A stretch of 64,000 bases of DNA from Cercospora beticola (taxonomy: Eukaryota; Ascomycota; Dothideomycetes; Mycosphaerellales; Mycosphaerellaceae): the NCBI RefSeq assembly GCF_033473495.1, contig NC_088935.1, positions 1,612,001 through 1,676,000 of the forward strand. The letters are read 5' to 3'. A program made the translations under genes and the position numbers. The notes below the pieces were generated by a model. That model was not told where the DNA came from, did not search any database, and saw nothing but the letters and a program-made list of their open reading frames with translations. Of the stretch, positions 32,401-43,096 are shown in pieces. How positions within the stretch are numbered: the first letter of the stretch is position 1; each line of letters begins with the position of its first letter.

Positions 32401-32917
32401 CTAGCAGGGGTCCAGCGCTTTGGTCCCGCATACGAAGCGAATGCGTGGTGGATGCGCGGCGTCTAAGCTTGTTCGAAGCGCCTCGAGACAACCTCCGAAA
32501 GAGACCATCGCCTCGACCAGTCGCAGACATGGCCTCCGCCATCGCTCCAGGATGTCCTACGCGGGTATGTGGCGAAGGCGAGCGCTCTGAAAATGCACGA
32601 TCTGACATCGCCCTCCGTGGAACCGAGGAGGGAGAAGGATATGTCTGAGGAGACATTCTGCTCTCAGCCAAAGAGTCTTGAGATACGTTGCGATACGATT
32701 TGACTGAGTAGATGTGATGCAGAGAGCTGCTCCGACTCGGGACAGACGAAGCAGTCATGCCAGCTGAAGAGGGAGTAATGGTCAAGGCTATAGCTGTATT
32801 GATTCTCGCCGGCTGAGAATGCGAAGGAGTAGCGTGCGCCTTAGGGAGGGATCCAGGACCAGCAGCAGTGCGTGCCGAGAAGGCATCTTGGCTGCGAGTG
32901 CCGGAGGAGAGGTTCAT
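29438..32917 (-). CDS. PLC1: Phosphoinositide-specific phospholipase C
   Basis: Hydrolyses PtdIns(4,5)P2 to InsP3 and diacylglycerol in calcium signalling. Single exon, 1159 aa, long for fungal PLC-delta-type enzymes because of a Ser/Arg-rich N-terminus of about 240 residues. A PH-like domain spans about 242-370 (KGTWVWKHTRRSRKRIQL), then an EF-hand-like region. The X box starts near 545 with the catalytic SSSHNTYL His, EIDCWDG and VTHGRTMTSK second His. A Ser-rich X-Y linker of about 100 residues follows, then the Y box from about 790 (GVYAQGIKF, NHIYSFNE) and a C2 domain from about 934 (KLSVDIISAQRLP). Catalytic residues are intact. Its upstream region is the longest gene-free stretch here. 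Confidence 0.95.
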   Translation of the reverse strand: MNLSSGTRSQDAFSARTAAGPGSLPKAHATPSHSQPARINTAIALTITPSSAGMTASSVPSRSSSLHHIYSVKSYRNVSQDSLAESRMSPQTYPSPSSVPRRAMSDRAFSERSPSPHTRVGHPGAMAEAMSATGRGDGLFRRLSRGASNKLRRRASTTHSLRMRDQSAGPLLVRRRSDSNGASDFQDVSDLELDSNLDDMDECPPYVKDRSNALGINVGRPTLVSHGTGSTFVGGIAPSSSAILEKGTWVWKHTRRSRKRIQLRLDSSSARVCWHGKRPDKSFFIDDVREMRVGEESRNARDDIKVPADQEDLLVTIVYAVAERSKGRSIKTMHIVMPDHYIMKLWTNALNIVTRQRIEVMNALSSNPEKAEKGMALAWKQVMSQKDVTQEERLTLADAMALCRSLEINCSESAVKTHFKAIGRDEHAALTYDQYKDFLQSFRERKDVTHIFKNWQLGTDHDMVLETFLEFMRYEQKADVDKDRAYWEAVFQRFARPGNNRPTLPDAAPQLYQKVWTTQSFQTFLTSSFTSPLAPLGGEPFLDRPLNEYFISSSHNTYLLGRQVAGTSSVEGYISALVKGCRCVEIDCWDGDDGRPIVTHGRTMTSKIPFEDCVSVVAKYAFHSSPYPLVVSLEVHCNPEQQLVMVELMRKYFGTMMVTEPISNNTVSLPSPEELRNRILIKVKASAEIEQLQSLSEAPTGRSRARSLTQTFGRAPSTETSSTTSSPLVSGSSATSPSEVNGVFTPRGSIPSGVITPSSSADDSDEVRQPVDRAKRRGNKTRIIHELGKLGVYAQGIKFGAGFQTPAGKTYNHIYSFNENTFDDLCTKKTDNKALLEKHNVRHLLRVYPAAKRVDSSNFNPLSVWRRGGQMAALNWQTYDVPQQINEAMFAGGLDRLGYVLKPDELRHAKHQPIFDAVDQGPKDHEKRGKKCVKLSVDIISAQRLPRPRNQSSGAGMNPYIEFEMFYAEDKERVITKSDGINDASVPELPTERPLPSRSRTRIVEGNGFDPQYHQNITTSVETKFPGLVFVRWTVWNAPQGKKSGSNGVLLAAYTAKLSSLQQGYRHLPLFNPQGEQYRDAKLFVKIKTEAPVAIQQQDDESLYYGIVDPTASPRFDSSRGAWPRRIFSRASSQRRKDASSEVAGPLSRTSSMDRESLQ

Positions 32918-35900
32918 GGCTGTTACAGGTAGGTGATGGAGTGGGTTATTCGAGTCGACAATGCCTGCTCATGGTGACCAGCGATAGAGAGCGTCGCCAA
33001 ACGATATGCTGTCACACCAGAGAGCACAGCCGGTGAGTCGAGACGGGATTGCGCAGCGGGAGACAGTCGTCCTGGCAAGATGGCGCCAAGTTTGATGGAA
33101 TCCCAACCCAGGAGCGCTCAATGGGGGCCGAGTCTGCGGGTAGCACCGAGGAGGCGAGGGCGCGCTGACTTTCTGGACGGGTTCCAAGGCAATTGATTGC
33201 GATGAGGAGTCGTTGAGTGCGCACAGCGCGGTAGGTCCGGCCTGGTGGTATAGTCGTGCTTGCCTGAGAAGGATTGCGGAGCGGCGTGCTGTATCTGTCG
33301 CTTGCTGCAACCAGGCAGGAAGACGACAGGGCTCGGCACAGTCTGCGGTGCACTGCGCCGCAGGCCAGCAGGAGTATGCAGGGCTGATTGCAATGGGAAT
33401 GAATCCGCAGCAGTATGTGGGGGTGCTTTAAGTTCGGATCAGAGCGTGGTGCGCAGGAATGAGGTGCGCGCGCAGCAGGAGCAGCAGCAGCGTGCCTGTG
33501 TCAGAGCGGTCGTGTAACGGCAGCTGTCGAAAAGTGTTGTCCTCTCTGGCGGTGGGAGTGGCGCGCTGCTGTCGCTGGGTCGCGTCCTGGCGCCCGGGGT
33601 CTATGTGTAGCGGCGGAGGTGAGAAGGAATGACTGAGGTGAGGTTGGCGAGGATGGAAAAGCGGTCGGTGATGTGTGAATCGTTGCGTTCAGACAGTGAG
33701 CAAGCACGCAGCACGAGAAAGCTAGCGAGCGGCACTAACTAGCCAGCTTGCCAGGCCCAAGGCTCAAGGGCCACCAAAACTGCTTCCTCCCTGACCCTGG
33801 AGATCGTCGCCAGAAGGCTGAGAAAACCTTGTGCTCCGTCGAATCGTGTGCAGCCAAAACGTCGCTGCAGATCCACGGCGGATGCTGGTCGGTCTGGCAG
33901 GCGGGCAGGCTGGTGATGCGGCGGTGCGCGTGCCTGTCGGAGTCTCAGCGCAAGGAATCGCGCGGATCTGTTGCATGTGCATCACCGCGCAGCACGACAC
34001 CACGCCAGCCAGCAGAAGCTCCGCCAGCGCTGACAAGGCACGCTCCATTATTCACCCCGAATCTCATCAGGCACGGTGCAGGAAGCAGGAGCGCTCCCGA
34101 CCCGGTTGCGTTGACATCATCCCGCAGCGCGCCCCAACAAACTGCCTTTCATCTTGGGTGCAAGTGCCGATGGCACTGCGTGAACACGGTTTCGTTCGTG
34201 TCTCAGCGCTGCGCTGCGCGCTGGCGCGTTTCGGCCGTGAGCGCTTGCTGCTGCTGCTGCCACTGCTGCTGGTACCTGCGAGAGGACCAGCGGGCTAGCT
34301 CTGCTGCGCTGGCAGGCTAAGAATGCCTCGCGCAGCATCACGAGGGCCATGCCATGCATGCAGCCGGCCGTGGTCGTTCGCCGTGTTTTGGCAGAGCGAG
34401 CGAGCCGCAAGTAGTGTCAGTCCCGGCTACGCGGACCCCGGGGAAGGCATCGCGAGAGCTATTTTTTGGGTGCGAACTACTCGTGCTCCTCCTGCGCCGA
34501 CAGCTCGTCTTTTTCTGGTAGAATCCACCTTGGCTAATATGCGTGCCCGTTGGTTCTGCTGCTGCTGCTGCTGTCGCTCGCAGTTCACGCCGACCGTCAA
34601 CGCAACGCGCCCGCCCCCGCGTAGAGCTCCGCCTGCTGCGGCGACTCGAGTCTCACTCACGAACGCCGGCGTTACGGAGTGCCTGTGATCGCACCATCCT
34701 GACGGCCCAGGATGTGCGCTGCAGTGGAGCCGCTCCCTTTCTTATCGTTACATGAGCCGACTCCCACGTGAGGCTGCCGCTCGTCCAGGGAGCATTGTCT
34801 GCAGCGGTGGAGCGGCGTGAGCATGCTGTGATGCTCATCGGACGATGCGATGCAATGCCATCCATTCCATTCGCTTCCGTGCTTAAACGAGCTACGTGAC
34901 CGCCGAGGACCGGTAGCCAGCGGCGAGCGCGGCGTTGCCTATAGCGTCGCTGCCATACGATGCCTTACTCTTCCCTCGAGCGTAGAAATGTCAGCCCCCC
35001 GGCTCGTGCAGGGGAGCTCTCCACACAGTCAGCGAACCTAACAGTGCCGCCGCGGACTCGACGAAGCATAAACACCCAAAGTAGGTTTCCATCGGCCCAA
35101 TCGACCACGAATGAACATTTCTGGATCTTGACGACGCTCCCAAGGAATCACGCGTGCCGTGAGCCTGGCGGTGAAGAAAAGCAAAGCAGGTTTTGTTGAT
35201 ATCCCTGGCCTGCTCAGTAGTGGCCGGCACTGCACTGCCGACTTGTCATGGGCGTATAGCAGACCGCAACGACGACGTCTGACTCACCATTGGCCGAGCC
35301 ACACTGCCGGCGGTATCGTCGAGCGCAAGCACCACAGCACAGCAGCGTCAGCGGGCAGCGACGCGCGAAGGAGCGGCTTTTGCGCGCGTGGTTCAAGGCG
35401 TGCTTCGCCAATGAAAGCCACACCTTTTTCATGTCCGAATCCCAAGCGATTCGGCATGCAAGCAGACGAGACGATGTCCTGCTGGGGTATGCATGATTGG
35501 CGTCATGTTTTTTACAATCCGAGGCGTCGGCACCGGTGTTGTGTTTCTCGACAAACATAGCACGAAACGCTCAACATTGAAGCATGTTGGCCAGCTCGAT
35601 CTGACCCTACCTTGGTGGCATGGCGCATGGTCAAGTTTCCGAGTCGAACGATACACCGGCCTCATGCATGGAATGTTCTGTCACATACGAGACGACGGAA
35701 CAGTGCTCATGGCGGCACGCGCTCTGCACGCCTCGACGCACAACGCAAAGCATGATCACGTTGACAGCGACGCGAGATTTTTCGTGTACGATGACACCAA
35801 TCTGCACCCGTGCATACAACACAGCGAGGCGTCGAGCACGTGGCCGCCAGAAACTCAATAGCCTTTTCAATATGCATAGCAGCAGTGACAACGTGTACAG

Positions 35901-36611
35901 CAATAATAGCGACCACTTGTTGCTGCTTACGTGCTACAAATTGCCTTGCTGCAGCCGCCGTCTCATCCGGTCAATGCAAATAGATGCAACACTGCCTTCG
36001 AGGGAGCGAAACCGCGGACAAGTCGTGCAGCTTCGACGATATCGTGTCACATCACGCCACGAGACGCTTGGATCCATGCAGACGGTAAACTTCCGACACT
36101 TTCCATGTCAAATTTGCAATTTGATCGCATGAGCAGCGCGCTGGCACTTCGAACCCGCAATCATTCCTGCGCTGCGCTCTGTTCTTGCGATAAGCTTCCT
36201 CGACAACTGGTCGGAGCTTCACCACTCCAGGACAGGTGGTCTGAACGCGGAGAGAGTCCCATGACCACACTTTATTGCCATGCGAAGCTGGAAGAAAATA
36301 CTCTGATTCTGCTCGATCACCTGCGACACGACCCAAATGGCATCGATGCCCTTTCTCACGCTATCAACATGCATCGGCTTGCTGCTCCGCGGTATGCGTT
36401 TCCTGCTCTGCAGGCTCCTTTCCGGTCGATCGCGGGCAAGTGCTTCCATGGATCGCAGCACACATCTGCACTTACCTCAGCAACAGGCGATGTTGCACAT
36501 TGCTAAACGAGATATCTGCCATGCAAAGCGCCTCGGCTTGCCGCAGAGGCAGTCGTACAGACGAGGCAACTGTCCGAGCAGCATTCCAAGATGCCGCGCC
36601 AGTATAAGCCT
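32918..36611. other. Long gene-free region upstream of PLC1
   Basis: GC-rich for the first 2 kb with CTG/CAG runs (near 33473, 34246 and 34558). The GC-rich DNA gives overlapping long frames on several strands with low-complexity translations, none like a known protein. 35-36.6 kb is more balanced in base composition and also shows no recognisable gene. A long 5' leader of PLC1 is likely near its start. Confidence 0.5.
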
Positions 36612-36742
36612 GAATACCTCTGAATGCAACTACCTCTGAGTGCAACCGAAGGTCGCTAAGCCAATCAGCAAAGCATGTCATGGACCGAGAGCCATTCTGA
36701 TTAGGCGCTTGCACTCAGAGGTCGTTGCATCCAGAGGTATCC
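36612..36742. repeat. 131-bp inverted repeat with internally doubled arms
   Basis: Arm 1 (36612-36645) and arm 2 (36709-36742) are near-perfect reverse complements over 34 bp (about three mismatches) around a 63-bp centre. Each arm contains two adjacent copies of a 16-bp unit, TACCTCTGAATGCAAC-like. The centre shows little further pairing. It could be a miniature element, a double protein-binding site or a hairpin-forming transcript. Confidence 0.85.
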
Positions 36743-37826
36743 ACGGTCATGGTCTGTGGAGAGCGCCGCGCATGCGTCGGTAGTCCGCAAGGCGACTCGC
36801 TATCCACGCCGTAACGTTTCTATCCGCGGCTGACATGACTGGCGATTCGCATACTTGCTCGTGATGCACATTGACATGCCTGGCGAAATGAAGCGTTGCA
36901 CTCGGACCACGTCGCTGTGCCAGCATAGAGTGGATACCGTAGACAGGAGTCGAAGCAATTGGCTAATCGATGACTTGCAGATGGGACACCCCACGACCAC
37001 CTGATCTTCATGTCAGGACGAAGATCTTGCGCCAGTGAAGATCAAACCGCAGCACCGGTAGGTCGTGGTGAAACCCAGGAATGCCTGTACTATGGCCAGC
37101 GCCAGTAGTTTCTGCGCGGCTATATTGAAGTTGATACTTTTTGTGCAGGGAAGTGCCTACTTCTCTCCTAACCATGAGATCAGCCGACGATGGGCCTTGT
37201 TCAGTGAAATTTTGTCTTTCCAGCGAAGAAGCTTGTGATCCACGTGAGGACATCAATGTTGAAACGATCGCCTGTTCGCTATAGAATATTGCAATCTTCT
37301 GAACTCGGACACCGAGAATGATGAGTCGGCAGGGAAAGATCAACAACCTCAAGGTCGTCGGAATCCTCCTGCACTAGTCCACTCGCCTCCCTATAACGTT
37401 GAAACGGGAATGGGACATCGCTCATCTTCAAGGGGGATTGACGGGCATTAAGCAAGTGCCGTCAGTGCAATGACTCAGTCTCATCAATTCCCGTGGCTGC
37501 TCCATGGGCGTCACGTGCCGGTCGCTGCTGCCCAACCTACACGGCAGGCCACTTCCTCCTGCTCATCATATACACAGACCAGCATCGGCTCCAGCCGCCC
37601 ATGGCTTTCAAAGCAGTTGAGCTCTGCTTTGGCACGGCTGACTTTATATGCCCAGCACCAGAGCCACAGCTGTTGTAGAAAGGCGTACAGCAGCACATGC
37701 GGCCGAGCAGCGATGACGTTGATGTCCCCTCAGGATCAATGCCGGAATCAAGAGCAAGTGAACATATTTCCTACCACTCTAGTCAAGCACATTTGCTCGT
37801 TATATCAGTCGGAAAATACCTGCGAG
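36743..37826. other. Intergenic region upstream of the SDR gene
   Basis: No gene recognised. A TTTATATG stretch near 37643 could serve as a TATA element. Confidence 0.5.
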
Positions 37827-38688
37827 ATGCCTACGGCGGTTGTGACAGGAGCTAACTCAGGTATTGGCCATGCCTTTGCCAATATCTTGATCAGCGAGGT
37901 AAGGCAAGCTGAGCAGCGGCTCGAGCATGCGACTGACAAGGACCGGTAGGGCTATGAGGTACATGTACGAAGTGACGAAGCAACTTCAAGATAGCAGAGG
38001 GGAAGTTGACTCGTCCACGCAGGCCGCAGACCATGAAGTGGGAGTACAACTGCAGTCCCTTCAGTGTCGCCTACATCGTGAGCAGAGCCACGTTCCAACT
38101 GACGCCAGTCAGTAGCCTCTCACACCACTCACACCAACAGGTCTCGACGTCCGCTCTCCAGAATCAATCTCCGGCTTCGCCGCCCAACTCGTCAACAAAC
38201 CCGTAGACCTCCTCCTCAACATCGCCGGAGTAATGGCCCCCGGAACCGGCAACGACGAACTCTCCACCGTAACAAAAGACATCCTAACCCGCATTTTCGA
38301 AACCAACACCTTCGGTCCCCTCCTCCTAACCCAAGCCCTCCTCCCCAACCTTCTCCAATCCTCCAACCCAAAGGTTGGAATCGTAAGCTCCCGCGTCGGA
38401 AGCATAGGCGATAACAGCACAGGCGGAAATTATGCTTACCGTGCTTCAAAAGCCGCAGTAAACAGTATCGGTAAAAACATGGCAGTGGAATTGAAAGAGA
38501 AAGGTATAGTGGTGGATCTGTTGCATCCGGGAATTGTGATATCGAATTTGACGCCTGAGGCTTCGGCACCCGCAGAGGCTGTTCAGCCGGAGGAGGCGGC
38601 GACGAAGTTATGGGCTATTGTGCAGGAGAAGGGGATCGAAGAGACGGGCAAATTCTGGCATCGCGAAGGGTATGAGTTGCCGTGGTGA
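37827..38688 (+). CDS. Short-chain dehydrogenase/reductase (SDR)
   Basis: NAD(P)-dependent oxidoreductase of unknown substrate. Four exons (37827-37898, 37950-37964, 38023-38077, 38141-38688), 229 aa. The N-terminus holds the Rossmann motif TGANSGIG. The 15-nt exon 2 (GYEVH) and exon 3 join to give GYEVHAADHEVG, a normal second beta strand, then LHRLDVRSPESI. NIAGVM replaces NNAG. The catalytic YAYRASK (Tyr-x3-Lys) and SSRVGS (Ser) are intact, followed by VDLLHPGIV. Any other splice choice leaves a stop in the second exon. The first intron has a CTGAC branch. Confidence 0.87.
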
Positions 38689-39242
38689 AGGACGCGGATG
38701 CGGTACACTGTAAGAGAGTCAGATAAACAAGTGACCAGATATTCTGTGCAGAGATGCAATGTCTCCAATGTTTGCGCGAGGCACAACGGCACCAGGGGTA
38801 GCGAACAGAGCATTGGAGAAGCTGCGTGATGACAGAAAAATTTCGGATTTCATCTGCCTGAGGCATATCATTTCACTTCCAACGTCACCTCTCAACCACA
38901 ATGTAAGATCCAAAGTCTTGGATTGACCAACTTAGTATTAGCACATTCTATGACGCTACGATTGTGGGGTATTGTGAGCAGCGAAGCGCAAAACATAACG
39001 AAAGACGAAAATACAAGCTGTGTCGGTGAAGTAGGCAGCAGCTTTTCTTGCCCCAAACATCCTCCAATCTCCGCCGATCACAAGCCGGGTGAGCGCACGC
39101 TGCGCCTCATTCTCGACGAGGCCTTGCCAACCCGCCAATAGAGATAGAGACTCGATACCGGAATGAGCTCAAATAGCATCTAATCTCCTTGCAATGTGCC
39201 GTAGACAAAAAGTGACGGTGCTGCATGAGCGGCGGCAAGCTC
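38689..39242. other. Intergenic region
   Basis: Between convergent SDR and zinc-finger genes. Nothing recognised. Confidence 0.6.
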
Positions 39243-41321
39243 CTAGCTTCCCTCTGCGTGCACAGCTTCGAATACCGCTTTCATGTCTCCTTCCACAGTA
39301 CCATGCTGACCAAGCTGTTGCTCCCCTAGCTGTTGATCGCTCAGATGCTGCTCTGTGAGGTGATGCTCAGCAATCTGCTGCTCGGCGAGTTGTTGATGCT
39401 CATTGTTCTGCGACTCCTCGTGCTGTGGAGCGAACTGTTGCTGATCTGGCTCATGATGTTGCATAAGCGGTTGCTCCGGCTGTTGCTGCTGCTCGTGCTG
39501 TGCATGTGCTTGACTTTGTTGCTGCGCCCACAGACTAATAGTCTCTTCTAGCCGCTGCGTCTTTTCGGCGTTCATGGCCGCTGCAGCTTCGAGTTGTCGA
39601 ATGCGGTCGGCCTGCCATGCGTTCTCTTGACGTAATCGATGCATTTCCTGCATCATGTTGTTCTCGTCCAGCGCGGATAATCCCACCTGATCTTGAGGCG
39701 GATTAGAACGTTTTCGCTTCAGACTCGGCTCAAGAGATGATAGGTCTTCGCCGCCAGTAGTCGTCATGGTACTCGCTTGGGTTTCGCCATCGAGAGCCCC
39801 GGGAACGACTTCGTTGCCATTTGGCTCCAAGATGGCGTCTTGCTGAGAGCTCGCATCCTTATTATTGTGCACTCGCCGTAGGTGTTCGTTGAGGTTCTCC
39901 TTCCTCGTAAAGCCCTTTCCGGAATGTCGCTTGCAATCCGTGAACGGACATACTAGCTGGGCCTTGGGTCCGCCGTGCTTGTTGTGAACTTCTCGCTCAT
40001 GTCGTAGCAGCCCGCCACTGTACGTGAAGCCTTGGAGTTTGGCACATGATGGATGTGGACACCGGTATGGTCGATCGTGCTTGTCCATGTGCTTACTATG
40101 ATCATGTCAGATACAGTGCAAAGATGACACCACAGGGTAGACTCACCTCCATTCGCATTTTCGCTCAAATACTTGGCCATTACAATCGTCCGAGAAGTTG
40201 CATATGTATTTACCTTCTGTATTCATCGGGGGATCGCCGCGCTTGAAAGCTCGTGAGCCTCGTGGGGAGAATTCTTCAGTCGGCGACGCGCCCGTTTGCG
40301 AGTGAGTTGAAGGCGCGCGGCTATGTAACACATCTACTATCGCGGCATCGTGCTGTTGCGACATGACAGAATGTGATCGTTTTCGAGGCAGTTGGTGCTG
40401 CTGGTCGCCCATCGTCGTGTCGTGCGGCGACTGACGCGGGCTGATGGGCGACACGGGCGCCTGGATGGGTTCCATCGTCTCATTCGCCATGTATGGAGAC
40501 ATTTGCGAATGCGGATGTGAGAGAAAGGCCGGAATGTGATTATTATCGCGGCCTGCAGGTGGCGATGCCGATGCTGAGAGGTACGCGGCCTGAGGCTGGG
40601 ATGCGGCGGTCGCAGTAGTGAGTCTTATGGTCGGAGGTCCCTGGTTGGGCGGCAGACGGGGTGGCAAAGAATGCGAGTTGTCGACACCGCTGGAATCAGT
40701 AAAGAAGCCTGCTGCCCACTGGTTGTCGTGCAGCCACGTCGATGTCGCTGTTGATGAATTGTGCAAGTCGACGGATGAAATGCGCCCGTCCTGAGGCACC
40801 GACGCCGACAGATTCCCACTCGGTGCAAAGGCCGCGACTCCCGGTCGAGGCAGTGCGGCAGTGCACGTGTTATACAGCAGCCCAAGACTCGGCGCGCTCT
40901 GACAGACTTCCGGGCTCCAGATGACGCCTGATGCTGGCAGCGAATTAGTGCTGAATGCGCTAGGCAGCTGACGGCCACTAGGTGACTCACGGCTCTGCGT
41001 GCTTGGTGGGAGTGTTGCAGGATGGGGACTGCTCGAATAATTGAAGGTCGTGTGGCTGAGCGCCCGCGGCTGGCTGGTCGCCTTCGGCTCCGGCCCACTT
41101 GCCCAGTCATGATTGGACGCGACGGCCATCGCGCCTGCGGGGTCTTGGTCTTCCTCCGCCAGGCACTTCTTCTTGCGCGTCTTCGCAATGCGAGACGCCG
41201 CAGGAGACGCACCACGGGCCCGAATGAGATCGAGCTGCCACTGCTGAGAGGTGTCGTCGATTTGCCAGTGGGCCTCGCGACTGTTCATTCCCGGAAAGAT
41301 GCGCTGACTGGCTCGCGTCAT
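39243..41321 (-). CDS. C2H2 zinc-finger protein with Gln-rich tail
   Basis: Two exons (41321-40147, 40095-39243), about 675 aa. The first 370 residues are Ser/Pro/Gln-rich and disordered. Three fingers follow: CNFSDDC...HMDKH, completed across the intron as CEWSKHMDKH, CPHPSC...HEREVH and CPFTDC...HLRRVH. The spacer DRPYRC and EHLRRVH motifs are typical of fungal C2H2 regulators. The C-terminus is a coiled coil followed by a Gln/His/Glu-rich repeat (QQ..EHH..EQH) coded by GTTGCTG-like iterations. Probably a DNA-binding transcription factor; targets unknown. The ATG at 41321 is the first in frame; the frame runs 23 codons upstream, so a 5' exon cannot be excluded. Confidence 0.88.
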
Positions 41322-42709
41322 ACTGTTGCGACCGTACCGCTCCTCTTCAGCATGCCGACCTAGACTCGAAGCGATACGGCCGGAGAGCAAACGAGGAGGC
41401 GACCGTGGCCTAGCGATGGCGTGGACCAGTTGTGATACTGCGAAGATCGCGGTTGCCTTGGCTTGTTACCACTTGCTGGGCTGCACGAACCTTCTGGATC
41501 GCGCTGTCACAGCGGATAAGACTGCTCGAAAGTCGCGGCTTGTGTTGTTCGGGTCAGTCTCGAACGGAAGAGAAGAGATGAGCCAGCTTGATTTGATTTC
41601 TATCGGCTCGTGGACATTTTGAATGGGGAGAGGCAATGTATCGCAGTGGCAGAATGGCAACGGTGTTGGCGTTGTCGCGGCCAGTGAGCGCTATGAAGGG
41701 GCAGAGGTGGGATAGAGCGGCGATCCCCTGCTCAGTCGTCGACAGCAACGGCGGAAACGTCGTTCGAGAGAGTCGGCTCGAGAATTCGTGCGGGCGTCGG
41801 TGCAGGCGATAATCCAGAGGCCTGTTAGTCGCTGCGCGGGCAGCTAGAATACCTCAATGATGTAGGTCAATCAGAACACGGCGCAGCACTCTGCCGAAGG
41901 GTAAGTCGTATCTCTCGCTACAGAAGCTCGACCAAGCCTGGGGACTTGCAATGAAAGTACGAAGAAACGTGCACAGCGGAGCAGAAGAGAGGACAGCAGA
42001 AAGCGCAAGGATACTTCACCATGTTCAATTACCAAGGCAGTGCGGTGTGTAGGAGTCAATGAAGTTGAGTGCTATACTGAGGCGAAGTCAGCGAAAACAT
42101 AGTGGCTATTATCTGGCGGCCTCACGTTGCGCCTTCCATGACATCGTCATTTTCCGGTGAAGACCTCGCTCCAGACCTGCATTAGCCGCCTGTTGCTGCA
42201 CACTTTCACCCAATAATGGAGAACAGCAACGTACAGGGGACGTCCGTTGTTTCGCACTTCGACACTGCTCTGCCTGTGCCAGGCAGAGTGCGAACCATGT
42301 TCCTCAATCCTTTGCCGAAGACAAAACCGCAGCCAGAGGCTGAGTTGACGAGGCGGAACGTTTGGTGTCACCTCACAGCCTGCAGAAAGTGGCACTGCAA
42401 AACTTTCAGACATGTACTCGATTCGATTAGTAGAATGGGGACGGTGTGAGCCACCGTAGATGCATCACGAGGCAAATGAAAGGCATGCTGCCTGCCACGA
42501 CATTTCTGGCATCTTTTATGAAGGGCGGGTCTGTGCCTCAAAAGTCGAGTAGCTACTTCCACCTTCAGAGTGGCTTCCATACTGAGAAAGTAGGAGGATG
42601 CTGCGGAAACCAAAAAAGATTAGTAGAGATATTGCATCTCGTACTTATGTGACGATGCCCTAATGAAGCGTAAGTGGACGTCCTTCGCAGGACAACTTTA
42701 CTTCATAAC
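41322..42709. other. Intergenic region
   Basis: Upstream of the zinc-finger gene and downstream of the tRNA. No gene recognised. Confidence 0.55.
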
Positions 42710-42809
42710 CTACATCGACGCGGTTCGAACGCGCGCGGGTCTCCCCAGTAGAGTTTCATGTCGTGGACTGACTTAAATCTACCGCCTTAGACCACTCGGC
42801 CACGATGGC
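42710..42809 (-). tRNA. tRNA-Leu (anticodon UAA) with intron, acceptor ends mismatched
   Basis: Read on the minus strand: D arm TGGCCGAGTGGTCTAAGGC, anticodon stem GTAGA/TCTAC with anticodon TAA (42775-42773), an intron of about 18 nt after position 37 (about 42771-42754), variable arm GGG-GAGA-CCC and T arm GCGCG-TTCGAAC-CGCGT. The long variable arm and anticodon fit Leu. Five acceptor pairs form (CATCG/CGATG), but the first two positions (GC opposite TA) do not pair, and there is no T-run terminator directly downstream. It may therefore be a weakened or pseudo tRNA. Confidence 0.7.
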
Positions 42810-43096
42810 AATAACAAGCGGGAGTACCCGTTGCGTATATATATCTCAAGTCTTGGCCATCAGTTGAGTAGCGGGCTGCGGTCTACGAAAGAACGAGTCT
42901 GTTGTGAGGGCGATATGTTGGAACTGGCGCTGATGTTGAGAAACGCGTTCAAACCTACGACACTCGTCTGCATGTAAGAGGTACCATGCCTGCACTGCTA
43001 TTTGAGTGAACCTTGCGCGTTGAAGCTAAATGGTTATTTCATGGAACGACAGATTGAGGGTATTCTTGTGCTGTGCGACTGGTATTCTGCAATCGA

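Noticed and set aside
33748..34320. 190-aa plus-strand frame upstream of PLC1
   Set aside because: GC-rich low-complexity translation with a CTG run; several overlapping alternatives are equally open.
35931..36506. 191-aa plus-strand frame
   Set aside because: No recognisable motif and composition like random sequence.
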